Part shown: positions 30,102 through 38,373 of the stretch, one piece after another
Layout of the letters: each line of letters starts with the position of its first letter
Position numbering within the stretch: position 1 is the stretch's first letter
DNA from: CAYZHM01 sp964478225
GTDB lineage: Bacteria > Pseudomonadota > Alphaproteobacteria > Micavibrionales > Micavibrionaceae
NCBI GenBank assembly: GCA_964478225.1
Contig: CAYZHM010000005.1
Location: 1-64,000, forward strand
Reading direction: 5' to 3'
DNA: 64,000 nt
The notes under the pieces: generated by a model
Told to the model about the DNA's origin: nothing
Database searches by the model: none
Seen by the model: only the letters and a program-made list of their open reading frames with translations
Made by a program: the position numbers and the translations under genes

Positions 30102-30569
30102 TTATGCGACATCTTTCTTTTCGTCTTCATGATGAGGAGGCAACGCGACAACACCAAACCAAAAATTCTCTACTATCGAGACAACTTCACCGAATTTATC
30201 GAGGGTCACAGGCTTGATGATGTAGCTGTTGGCGTGAAGGTCGTAGCTTTCCAATATGTCTTTTTCGGCTTTGGAACTTGTCATGATGACGACAGGAATT
30301 GTCTTTAAGTCAGGATCATTTTTAATTTCATCCAAAACCTGCTTTCCGTCTTTTTTAGGCAGATTGATGTCGAGAAGGATGATGTCAGGACGTCTGATTT
30401 TCTTCCCTTTCAACATATCCATTGCTATCTCGCCGTCTTCAGCAACTGTAATCACGTTTCTGATTTTTGCCTTTTCAAAAACCTTCCTTGTTAAAAAAAT
30501 GTCTCCCTCATTGTCTTCAACAAGGAGTATCTCAATTGGCGTTCCCTGGATAGGTTTTGACGAACTCAT
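30102..30569 (-). CDS. Rcp1-like single-domain response regulator
   Basis: 155 residues, receiver only. IEILLVEDNEGDIFLTRKVFEKA at the start, the phospho-acceptor in IILLDINLPKKDG, VIMTSSKAEKDI and IIKPVTLDKF are all intact. The late FWFGVVALPPH tail is characteristic of the Rcp1 branch. The ATG overlaps the previous receiver's stop (ATGA). It is a tandem paralogue of 30566. Confidence 0.92.
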   Translation of the reverse strand: MSSSKPIQGTPIEILLVEDNEGDIFLTRKVFEKAKIRNVITVAEDGEIAMDMLKGKKIRRPDIILLDINLPKKDGKQVLDEIKNDPDLKTIPVVIMTSSKAEKDILESYDLHANSYIIKPVTLDKFGEVVSIVENFWFGVVALPPHHEDEKKDVA

Positions 30570-31024
30570 AGCTTTTTCCTTTCATTAACGCTTGGAAGTG
30601 TAACTACATTAAACCAAAAGTCTTCTATAGTGGTAACCACCGCGCTGAACCGTTCGAGACTAGCGGGTTTAACGATATAGGAGCTTGCATAGAGTTCGTA
30701 GCTTTTAAGGATATCGCCTTCGGCGTGAGAACTCGTGAGTACGATCACTGGAATACGTTTTAAGGTTTTACTTTGCTTGATTTCAAATAATATTTGTTTG
30801 CCATCTTTTTTGGGGAGATTCATATCTAAAAGAACCAGATCGGGACTTGGCATCTCTTGATAACCATTCAGTTTGTTCAGCATTTCCATTGCGATTTCCC
30901 CATCGCGTGCGACACTGATGTTGACGTCCATTTGAGAGTCGTGAAACGCCTTCTTTGTCAAAAAGACATCACCTTCATTATCTTCAATCAGAAGAATTTC
31001 TATAGGTTTTTGTGTTGTACTCAT
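30566..31024 (-). CDS. Rcp1-like single-domain response regulator, tandem copy
   Basis: 152 residues, receiver only, with IEILLIEDNEGDVFLTKKAF, the acceptor aspartate in LVLLDMNLPKKDG, VLTSSHAEGD, IVKPASLERF and an FWFNVVTLPS tail. The ATG overlaps the stop of the Cache-PAS kinase (ATGA). A paired kinase-receiver-receiver-kinase run with overlaps suggests one operon and a short relay. Confidence 0.92.
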   Translation of the reverse strand: MSTTQKPIEILLIEDNEGDVFLTKKAFHDSQMDVNISVARDGEIAMEMLNKLNGYQEMPSPDLVLLDMNLPKKDGKQILFEIKQSKTLKRIPVIVLTSSHAEGDILKSYELYASSYIVKPASLERFSAVVTTIEDFWFNVVTLPSVNERKKL

Positions 31025-33348
31025 GCAGCTAATTTGGCTACCTCGCGTTTGGGGATTGTGAAATAAAATGTTGATCCTCTTCCCGGATTGGATTCAGCCC
31101 AGATTTTACCGTCAAAGCTCTCAACTATCTTTTTGCAGACAGCGAGACCTATTCCAGTGCCTTTATATTCTTGTTTGCTGTGAAGGCGTTTAAAGATGAT
31201 AAATATTTGTTCAAGATATTCTTCTTTCATGCCTATGCCGTTATCCGAGACTGAGAACAGCCATTCATTTCCTTTGTCGACTGCTTTGACTCTAACTTCT
31301 GGAGTTCTATCCCTTGCGCGATACTTTATGGCGTTGCCGATCAGATTTTGCATGAGGCGTGAAAATCTTACTGCATTCACATAAATATCCGGCAACTCTT
31401 CAATTGTGATGACAGCTTTTGTTTCTTCGATAATTTCCTGCAAATTGTTGAGAGCAAGCTGTGTGTGTGATTTGCTGTCAACTTCCGTGAATCCCGCACT
31501 TTCATAGCCTATCCGTGAGTACTCTAATAGATCGCCCACCATATCTTGCATGCGTTGTGCGGCGCTGGTGATGAAACTCATATATTCCGCAGCTTGGTCA
31601 TCGAATTGATCGCCGTAGTCGGATTCCAGGAGGTTTGTGAAATTGGCCACCATACGCAATGGCTCTTGCAAGTCGTGGGAGGCAATGTATGCGAAACGCT
31701 CCAGCTCTTCGTTTGAGCGCATAATTTCTTCTTCTGCTTTCTTACGATCTGTGATGTCGCGGACGATCCCGCTGTATATCCTCCGGCCTTTGACTTGAAC
31801 CTCGCTTACAGATAAATCGAGTGGGAATGTTGTGCCGTCTTTTCTTTTGCCTTTGACCTCACGACCAATTCCTATGATTTTTTTGTCTCCGGTTTTATTA
31901 TAATTATCGAGGTAAGAGTCATGTTCTGTGTGGTAGGGTTCGGGCATCAGCATCTTGACATTTTTTCCTATCACCTCGTCTGCGCTGTAGCCAAAAATAC
32001 TTTCACAGCTCTTATTAAAATTTTCGATATATCCTTGTTCATTGATTGTAATGAGACCATCGACCGTATTGTCGACAATTGCCTGCAAGCGACCCAAGCT
32101 ATGAATTTCCGCTATTCGAGACTGATTCAACTTTTTCATGAGGCCGTCGAACGCTCTTGCCAGATCTCCTATTTCATCATTTAAAGAAACTGGCAGATTA
32201 AGTTTGATATCTTCCTTGTCGAAACCTTTAATCTCTTCAATCATGTGTTTTAGGGGTTTAATGAGAAGGGAAGAAAAAAACGCGGCGCATAGAGAGGCAA
32301 TGGCAGTCAGACCAATGGTTAAGAACAATGCTTCTCTTTGAAAGACATGAACGGGTTTTAAAAGAACTTTTTTGGGGACTGCGATAGCTGTAATAAAGAA
32401 TCTGACATGGTCAGATGGATAAATGTATTCTTTTCTAAAATGTACGATCTGCTCTTCACCCTCTACGTTGACATATATTGTGTCTTCGCGAACTTTGGAG
32501 TTCAACATAGATTGTATGATGGGATAATTTTGAGGGCTATTGTAGAAGTCACCAAATTTAAACTCTGAATTTTTTTGTTTTTTATCGTAGTGGATAAAAT
32601 CACCGTTCTCGTTCACAATGTAGAGATCTTTGTCGATCTCCATGTCTTTGATGACGTCTTTTAGGATTTCTTCGTAAGCGACATTAATGACGATAAACCC
32701 ATACATTTTATTATTGCTGTCATAGACTGGCGTGATTGTTCGGACTACGGGTAAAAGTGGTTTCTGGATTACGCCATTTTCACGATTAGCACTTACGACA
32801 GAATGATAGACTGTATTTGGGGCGAGATTTATTGCGTCTTTGAAATATGGTTCATCTCCCTTTTGCTGGAGCTCTTCTGGTGGCACTCTTTTTATGTCGC
32901 TGCCATTTCTATTGACCCTGACAAGTTCACGACCGTTGTCGGCTACCCCTATAAAGCGCACCTGCACGTAAGAACTTTTTGCGCTCAGCATAGATGCAAA
33001 AATATTTTCCAGCTGCTGAGACCATTCTTTGGTCGACATTCCTCTCTCCGCATCGATGCCGCCATTTTCTTTACTTTTAATGATGCCCTGGACCGGAGCC
33101 ATTTTTGAAAGAACTGATACGTCATTAGCCAGCTCGCTGAAAGCAGCTAAAAAAAGTGGTGAGATAAGACGGGCATCTGAGGCCAGAGCATCTGTTTGGA
33201 TTCGGAGGGCATTTTTTGATGTTTGGACAAAGAAAAACCCCCCTACAAACAGGGCAGAAAACAATGCCGTAGCGCTGACAAGCAAAAGAATTTTTGTGCC
33301 TACAGAGTACAAATTCTTCTTAGAGTTTTTCTTCTTCTGTGCTTGCAT
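31021..33348 (-). CDS. Sensor histidine kinase, Cache-HAMP-PAS-HisKA-HATPase
   Basis: 775 residues from the ATG at 33348; the longer alternative begins at TTG. A first helix near 17-40, a double-Cache-like extracytoplasmic sensor of about 290 residues (AVVRT-like LLPVVRTITPVYDSN), a second helix, HAMP, a PAS, then HisKA with H558 in IASHDLQEPLR and an HATPase (GTGIGLAVCKKI). The PAS keeps H476 in TEHDSYL and R496 in IIGIGR, separated by 20 residues as in FixL. Heme-based oxygen sensing is therefore plausible. There is no receiver; the two overlapping Rcp1-like genes are the likely targets. Confidence 0.92.
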   Translation of the reverse strand: MQAQKKKNSKKNLYSVGTKILLLVSATALFSALFVGGFFFVQTSKNALRIQTDALASDARLISPLFLAAFSELANDVSVLSKMAPVQGIIKSKENGGIDAERGMSTKEWSQQLENIFASMLSAKSSYVQVRFIGVADNGRELVRVNRNGSDIKRVPPEELQQKGDEPYFKDAINLAPNTVYHSVVSANRENGVIQKPLLPVVRTITPVYDSNNKMYGFIVINVAYEEILKDVIKDMEIDKDLYIVNENGDFIHYDKKQKNSEFKFGDFYNSPQNYPIIQSMLNSKVREDTIYVNVEGEEQIVHFRKEYIYPSDHVRFFITAIAVPKKVLLKPVHVFQREALFLTIGLTAIASLCAAFFSSLLIKPLKHMIEEIKGFDKEDIKLNLPVSLNDEIGDLARAFDGLMKKLNQSRIAEIHSLGRLQAIVDNTVDGLITINEQGYIENFNKSCESIFGYSADEVIGKNVKMLMPEPYHTEHDSYLDNYNKTGDKKIIGIGREVKGKRKDGTTFPLDLSVSEVQVKGRRIYSGIVRDITDRKKAEEEIMRSNEELERFAYIASHDLQEPLRMVANFTNLLESDYGDQFDDQAAEYMSFITSAAQRMQDMVGDLLEYSRIGYESAGFTEVDSKSHTQLALNNLQEIIEETKAVITIEELPDIYVNAVRFSRLMQNLIGNAIKYRARDRTPEVRVKAVDKGNEWLFSVSDNGIGMKEEYLEQIFIIFKRLHSKQEYKGTGIGLAVCKKIVESFDGKIWAESNPGRGSTFYFTIPKREVAKLAA

Positions 33349-33450
33349 CGTTCCTGCATTTATATGTGTCAATTCGCTATCATAGATTGAGATTTTTAAT
33401 CGGCCTAGATTTTTTATCTGACGAGAAATACGTCTGCATGTGACACAGAT

Positions 33451-33861
33451 TTATAAAGAGTTCAGCAAAGTTTTATAAAAGCTTGGGTCAGACATTTGTG
33501 ATTTTAAGAATGTTTTGCTTGCGCCCAGCCTGATTGCTTCTTTGAGCGTAAGATCAGACCCCAATCCTGTCAGAACAATAATGGGTACAGACTTGTTCAG
33601 TTTTCTGATTTCTTGAACAGAACTTGGGCCATAACTGTCTGGTAAATTCAGGTCGAGGAAAATCAAGTCTATATTATTTTTCTTACAGGCCTCGCTTGCT
33701 TCGTGGAGAGACTTTGCGCTGATGCTGAGATGATCAGGCCAGAGTATTAAGAGGTTTTTTTTGAGCAAAAATAAATCAGCGTCGTTATCTTCAACGATTA
33801 ATATCGTGAGTTTTCGTTCTTTGCTTTCAAAAGAGAAGTCGTCTTCAAAATCATAATCCAT
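33451..33861 (-). CDS. Single-domain response regulator
   Basis: 136 residues from the ATG at 33861, which has a strong AAGGAGG 5 bases upstream; a longer frame upstream has no good RBS. The receiver has LTILIVEDNDADLFLLKKN, the acceptor in LIFLDLNLPDSYG, IVLTGLGSDL and a lysine in KTFLKSQ. It precedes the Cache-PAS kinase on the same strand, so it may be the first gene of that operon. There is no output domain. Confidence 0.85.
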   Translation of the reverse strand: MDYDFEDDFSFESKERKLTILIVEDNDADLFLLKKNLLILWPDHLSISAKSLHEASEACKKNNIDLIFLDLNLPDSYGPSSVQEIRKLNKSVPIIVLTGLGSDLTLKEAIRLGASKTFLKSQMSDPSFYKTLLNSL

Positions 33862-33963
33862 ATGATTCCTCCTTCTTGCGTTTCCCCTTACATACCATGG
33901 CCTGAGGAATATTAAAATGCAATCACTGGTGGTATTATTTTTTAAAGCGAATGGAGAGTCCAT

Positions 33964-34824
33964 ATGAACGAAGCAGAAAAGATAAAGCACGAAGCGCGTA
34001 AAATCTCTGAGCCTTATGATAATAAAAAAGTGATTTTAGTTGTGGAGGATGACAGAACTCATCGTACTCTTATGGACACGATTTTGAAGGCTTGCGCGTT
34101 TTATACTGTTCAGGCGGAAAACGGTATTGTGGCGTTATCCAAGATTGAGGCGGGTGAACATTTTGATCTGATTTTAATGGATTGGGATATGCCAGAGTTG
34201 GATGGGCTGGAAACCGTTAAAGCCATTCGTGCACAAGAAATTCAGAGCGGTAAGCCTCATACGCCTGTTATCGCGTTCACTTCGAATCGTCAACCTGGTG
34301 ATCGTGAAAAATGTTTGGCGGCGGGAATGGATGCTTATTTGCCGAAAGATGTATGGATGCCGCGATGGAGAGATACGCTTATTGATAATTTGCAGGGTCT
34401 GATTTGTGGAGAGTTTGAATTGAGCGACTTTGATGAAGCCGTTCCTCCTCCCCCTAAGCCTAAAGAGAGAAACCAGCTTGATCACTTCGATTTGCAAGCA
34501 TTGGAGCAATGTGTTTCATTGCTCAAGAATGAGTTTCCGATTGCTGTTGATGAGTATCTTGAGGATGCTGCTGCCTATATTCGAGATATTAAAGATGGTT
34601 TGAAAAACGGCAATGCAGAAAAGGCCGCGCGCGGTTCTCATCCCCTAAAGTCCAACAGCAAAGGTTTTGGCCTTATGGCTGTATCCCAACTGGCTGAAGC
34701 GATTAACACCATCACAAGGGCGGGAAGCCTAGATGGCGTTGAAGCCCTGCTTTCGCAGCTTGAGGATGCATTTTCTCTGGCAGAGAAGAAATTGCGTGAA
34801 ACCATTAAAACCCTTGTCCGCTAA
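33964..34824 (+). CDS. Receiver-Hpt protein
   Basis: 286 residues. N-terminal receiver (about 20-140: ILVVEDDRTHRTLM, acceptor in LILMDWDMPELDG, IAFTSNRQPGD) and C-terminal Hpt (about 180-280, acceptor His in RGSHPLKSNSKGFGLM). This fusion can take a phosphoryl group from a hybrid kinase receiver and pass it on. GGAGAG lies 7 bases before the ATG. The conserved Lys region reads AYLPKDVW. It overlaps the next gene by one base (TAATG). Confidence 0.9.
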   Translation: MNEAEKIKHEARKISEPYDNKKVILVVEDDRTHRTLMDTILKACAFYTVQAENGIVALSKIEAGEHFDLILMDWDMPELDGLETVKAIRAQEIQSGKPHTPVIAFTSNRQPGDREKCLAAGMDAYLPKDVWMPRWRDTLIDNLQGLICGEFELSDFDEAVPPPPKPKERNQLDHFDLQALEQCVSLLKNEFPIAVDEYLEDAAAYIRDIKDGLKNGNAEKAARGSHPLKSNSKGFGLMAVSQLAEAINTITRAGSLDGVEALLSQLEDAFSLAEKKLRETIKTLVR

Positions 34825-35693
34825 TGCCGACTGAATTTGATATAAAATTCATCAAAAGCCATTTTGCAGAGCATCTTGAAGAATTTGTTCGAGAGGAACG
34901 TTCCGAGAAGAGTGCTGTGGAGTGGCGCTGTTTATACGCGGAGCTTGATCCCGAGATTATCAGGGTTCCTTCGCGCAAGAATATTGCGACCGCAACCCTT
35001 ACATCTACATTTACAAATGGCGCTGATAAGGCGAAGGCGATGTGGCTGACGACGGGGCATCTTTTTATTCTTTTCCAGGGGCCGGTTCGTGCAATTATCC
35101 GTGACTATGAATCATTCCTTGATTTTATTAGCGAGGGTCAAAGGCCGGAATATCACTTCTTTTGGCAGCTTAACGAGATGGAAGGATATTTTGATCAGAT
35201 TCTTGCCCATGTTTTGCAAGAAGAACCCTCCGAAGAGGCTGACCTGCAAGATGAAAATTTGCCAGAGTTTTTTGTCTCGCCAGATCTCCTCAGCCGGCGT
35301 ATGGCGCGTTATAAGCCTCTTCTTCTTATTGTTGAAGATGACCGATCGACGCGTTTGTTCCTGCAAGCCATTATGGAGAAATATTGTGATATTGCCGTGG
35401 CATGGGATGCAAAACAAGCTGAGAGGTTCTATAGAACAATGTTGCCTAATATAGCCTTTTTAGACATTGAGCTTCCCGATGGCGATGGGCAAGAACTGGC
35501 AGAACTTTTCTGTAGCAACGATCCGGACGCCTATGTGGTTATGGTCAGCGGCAATCTGGATTCTGATGTCATTCAACGATGTACGAATGCGGGCGTAAGG
35601 GGCTGGGTTTCCAAGCCCGCTAAGGAACGGGAGCTTTTGGAACTTGTTGATCAATATCATAAAGAACGACAACAACGTGTTGCCTCAGGCTGA
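34824..35693 (+). CDS. Response regulator with novel N-terminal domain and C-terminal receiver
   Basis: 289 residues: about 160 unrecognised N-terminal residues, then a receiver (LLLIVEDDRSTRLFL, acceptor in IAFLDIELPDGDGQE, VVMVSGNLDSD, WVSKPAKE). The inverted order echoes 19745. The receiver is a close paralogue of 37882 (both read DIELPDGDGQ). It is translationally coupled to 33964 and converges with the sigma-54 activator, overlapping it by 9 bases. Confidence 0.85.
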   Translation: MPTEFDIKFIKSHFAEHLEEFVREERSEKSAVEWRCLYAELDPEIIRVPSRKNIATATLTSTFTNGADKAKAMWLTTGHLFILFQGPVRAIIRDYESFLDFISEGQRPEYHFFWQLNEMEGYFDQILAHVLQEEPSEEADLQDENLPEFFVSPDLLSRRMARYKPLLLIVEDDRSTRLFLQAIMEKYCDIAVAWDAKQAERFYRTMLPNIAFLDIELPDGDGQELAELFCSNDPDAYVVMVSGNLDSDVIQRCTNAGVRGWVSKPAKERELLELVDQYHKERQQRVASG

Positions 35694-37079
35694 TTTGAGG
35701 TCAGCAAGTGTTTCAATTTTTGTATAAAGGGTTGATTTCGCTATACCCAAAATTTTTGCTGTTTGTGTGATGTTATTGTTATGATGCTTGAGAGCAAGAG
35801 CAATGATTTCCTGTTCCAGTTCTCTGTAGCTTTTGAAGCTGCCGTCGGCACGAACGGGAATGATTGCGTTTTCTTGCATAACCGACGTCTCATTTGAAAC
35901 GACCTGTATGAAGGAAAAATCCTGAGGCGAGAGGATTTCATTGTCAGACATTGCCATTGTGCGGTTGATGATATTTTCTAGTTCGCGCACGTTGCCGGGC
36001 CATGCGTAGTTTTGCAATTTCTCCATGGCTTCTTTGCTGATCCGTTTTGGGGGCGTTTGATTGGTTGTGCAGAACAATTCGATAAAATGGGGGGCCATGA
36101 TAGCAATATCATCTTTACGTTCCCGAAGGGGAGGCATGTCGATGTGCAAGACATTCAGCCTGAAATATAAGTCTTCCCGAAAGCGTCCTTCTTTCACTTC
36201 CTGCGCAAGATTGCGGTTGGTGGCTGAGATGACCCGGATATTCAAAGGTACAGGCTTTCCCGCGCCGACTGGCTCTACTTCACTTTGTTGCAATACACGA
36301 AGAAGCTTTACCTGAGCCTCCAAAGGCAGTTCACCAATTTCATCCAAAAAAATGGTTCCCCCATTAGCCTCTTGAAATTTTCCTAACGCTTTGTTGATTG
36401 CACCGGTAAACGAGCCCTTTTCGTGCCCGAATAACGTGCTTTCCACCAGTTTTTCAGGAATAGCTCCACAATTGACCGCTATAAAGGATTGGCGTGAACG
36501 ATTGCTTTGTCCATGGATGGCGCGGGCGAACATTTCTTTTCCAGTTCCTGTCTCACCAGTTATTAACACCGGCAGATCACAGGTCGCGGCCTTGTTCCCT
36601 ATTTTGACATTTTCTTTGAGACCTTGATCGTGACCAATCAAATCTGAAAATTTGAGCGTGTCGTCTTCGTAGCGTTTGAGACGGGAAAGCTCTTCGCGCA
36701 TGACGGCCATTTTAAGAGCGTTGCGTGCAGAGACATCTAGACGCGCCTGTTCTATAGGTTTGCTGAGAAAATCTGTTGCGCCTAGCCTTGTGGCTTGTAT
36801 GGCATCATTGCGGTCTGTGCTTCCGGTGAGGACGATGACAGGCAAAGCGGGATAGTTTTGAGAGATGATCTCCATGGTTTCCAGTCCGCCCATAACCGGC
36901 ATGTCCAGATCCAGTATTATCAGGGCTATAGAGTTCTCAATATCATTTTTAAGTATTCGGATGGCTTCACGTCCGTTTTCAGCTTCCGCAAAATTAAGAT
37001 CGACGGCAGCACGTAGAACATTCGTAATCATCCGGCGTTCGGTGCGATCATCATCGACAATAAGTATGGTTTTTTCCAT
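35685..37079 (-). CDS. NtrC-family sigma-54-dependent response regulator
   Basis: About 464 residues from the ATG at 37079 (37088 is an alternative). Receiver with acceptor in LDLDMPVMGG; AAA+ domain with Walker A GETGTGKEMFARAIHG, the sigma-54-contact loop GSFTGA, and Walker B GGTIFLDEIGEL; C-terminal Fis-type helix-turn-helix (NNNITQTAKILGIAKSTLYTKIE). It is the only clear DNA-binding output in the signalling region. It is divergent from 37301, whose upstream region has a sigma-54 promoter candidate. Confidence 0.92.
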   Translation of the reverse strand: MEKTILIVDDDRTERRMITNVLRAAVDLNFAEAENGREAIRILKNDIENSIALIILDLDMPVMGGLETMEIISQNYPALPVIVLTGSTDRNDAIQATRLGATDFLSKPIEQARLDVSARNALKMAVMREELSRLKRYEDDTLKFSDLIGHDQGLKENVKIGNKAATCDLPVLITGETGTGKEMFARAIHGQSNRSRQSFIAVNCGAIPEKLVESTLFGHEKGSFTGAINKALGKFQEANGGTIFLDEIGELPLEAQVKLLRVLQQSEVEPVGAGKPVPLNIRVISATNRNLAQEVKEGRFREDLYFRLNVLHIDMPPLRERKDDIAIMAPHFIELFCTTNQTPPKRISKEAMEKLQNYAWPGNVRELENIINRTMAMSDNEILSPQDFSFIQVVSNETSVMQENAIIPVRADGSFKSYRELEQEIIALALKHHNNNITQTAKILGIAKSTLYTKIETLADLKSA

Positions 37080-37233
37080 CGATGACATTCTGACATTGGC
37101 CTGATATTTGCCCAAGTGAAACCGTTTGAAAATCATACGATCGCATCGCATGGGCGGTTGATTATCGGTCGTTTTTCATGTGACGGGACGCAAAGAATTA
37201 ATATAAGTCATTGAAATATAACAAAAATTAAAA

Positions 37234-37250
37234 CTGGCATAGGGATTGTA
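37234..37250 (+). promoter_or_regulatory. Candidate sigma-54 (-24/-12) promoter
   Basis: CTGGCATAGGGATTGTA matches the YTGGCACGrNNNTTGCW consensus at 10 of the 13 informative positions with exact spacing: the GG and the TTG are in register, and the final C is T. It is about 50 bases before the ATG of 37301 and next to the gene of a sigma-54 activator. The probable start site would be near 37261. Confidence 0.6.
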
Positions 37251-37300
37251 ATACATCTTATGGGTTTACAGTTTAATCACAGGTATGGGGAATATAGACC

Positions 37301-37855
37301 ATGAATACGAAAAGAAAGTTTACATCAGGAATTGATACTCAATCATCTCTTCCGGCACAATCTCATGCACAGACTGACGGAGCCGGCTTAAATAAAAAAA
37401 TAAGCCGGCCCGTCCCTTTTTCTGACGAGAAGCCACATAGAGGGGTGTTTGAATATTGGAAGCATATTGGGGCACAGATTAACGACAATATGCCTCATCT
37501 GCACATGCCGCACCTTCATATGCCGCATCTTGATAGTGCAGCCATGAAAAAGAGTGTTTATAGCCCCATCATAAAATCTGTGGCCGTTATAAACATGCTG
37601 TTCTCTTACTATTTCATGAACAGATATGATCTTGAGGGCTTGAACAACACGGAGAAAAACAGCGGACTTTCTTTTGGGCGTGCTTTTTCTCTTACTGTTA
37701 CAGGTGCCCTGTTAGGGCTTTGCCTGACGTTACAATCTTCTAACATAGCGACTTATGCTGTGATGAATGCGGATAGCAGCGTGTTGGGATCGTTGATGGA
37801 CTTTAGTCCAGAAGCGACGGGGTTTTTGCTTAATGCAATGAATATTGGCGAATAA
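37301..37855 (+). CDS. Met/His-repeat membrane protein of unknown function
   Basis: 184 residues, family not recognised. A polar N-terminal region is followed by three tandem five-residue repeats, MPHLH MPHLH MPHLD (residues 64-78), then two probable membrane helices (about 90-107 and 127-150). Such alternating Met and His could bind a soft metal such as copper, but that is inference. It appears to be the first gene of an operon with a receiver (37882) and a hybrid kinase (38374), under the sigma-54 candidate. Confidence 0.65.
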   Translation: MNTKRKFTSGIDTQSSLPAQSHAQTDGAGLNKKISRPVPFSDEKPHRGVFEYWKHIGAQINDNMPHLHMPHLHMPHLDSAAMKKSVYSPIIKSVAVINMLFSYYFMNRYDLEGLNNTEKNSGLSFGRAFSLTVTGALLGLCLTLQSSNIATYAVMNADSSVLGSLMDFSPEATGFLLNAMNIGE

Positions 37856-37881
37856 TTAATCTAAAGGGGAGGATAGTTGCC

Positions 37882-38316
37882 ATGAGTAATACTGAGTGTG
37901 TATCTGAAAAAGTTATGAAGGAGAAAGTGCCTTTAGAGGCTCTTTATAATGATAAAAAGGCGCGCGTCTTGCTTATCGAGGACGATCGTTCGACAAGACG
38001 CATGGTTGCGAAAAGTTTGCGTGAACATTGCGAGTTGATTGAAGCTCCTGACGCCAGCCAGGGAATCAGCGCTTATAGAGAATTCCAGCCGGATATTGTT
38101 TTTATGGACATTGAACTTCCTGATGGAGACGGACAAGGCTTGTTAAGCTGGATCACGCGTAATGACCCTGGCGCCTTCGTTGTGATGTTTAGCGGACATT
38201 CGGACACAAACAACGTGATGCAGTCTATCGATGCGGGCGCGAAGGGCTTTGTTTCAAAGCCTTTTGATCTGAACAAGATGCTGCACTTCATCAAGATGTG
38301 TCCGAAGCTTCATTAA
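37882..38316 (+). CDS. Single-domain response regulator
   Basis: 144 residues, receiver only: VLLIEDDRSTRRMVAKSL, acceptor in IVFMDIELPDGDGQG, VVMFSGHSD and FVSKPFD. A strong GGGGAGG precedes the ATG. It lies 26 bases after the Met/His protein and 57 before the hybrid kinase, so it is likely in the same operon. It is a paralogue of the receiver in 34824. Confidence 0.9.
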   Translation: MSNTECVSEKVMKEKVPLEALYNDKKARVLLIEDDRSTRRMVAKSLREHCELIEAPDASQGISAYREFQPDIVFMDIELPDGDGQGLLSWITRNDPGAFVVMFSGHSDTNNVMQSIDAGAKGFVSKPFDLNKMLHFIKMCPKLH

Positions 38317-38373
38317 AAAAACCGCCTAATACGCCCGTAGGTTTTCACAACGCTTTTGGTTGAAATACTTAAG

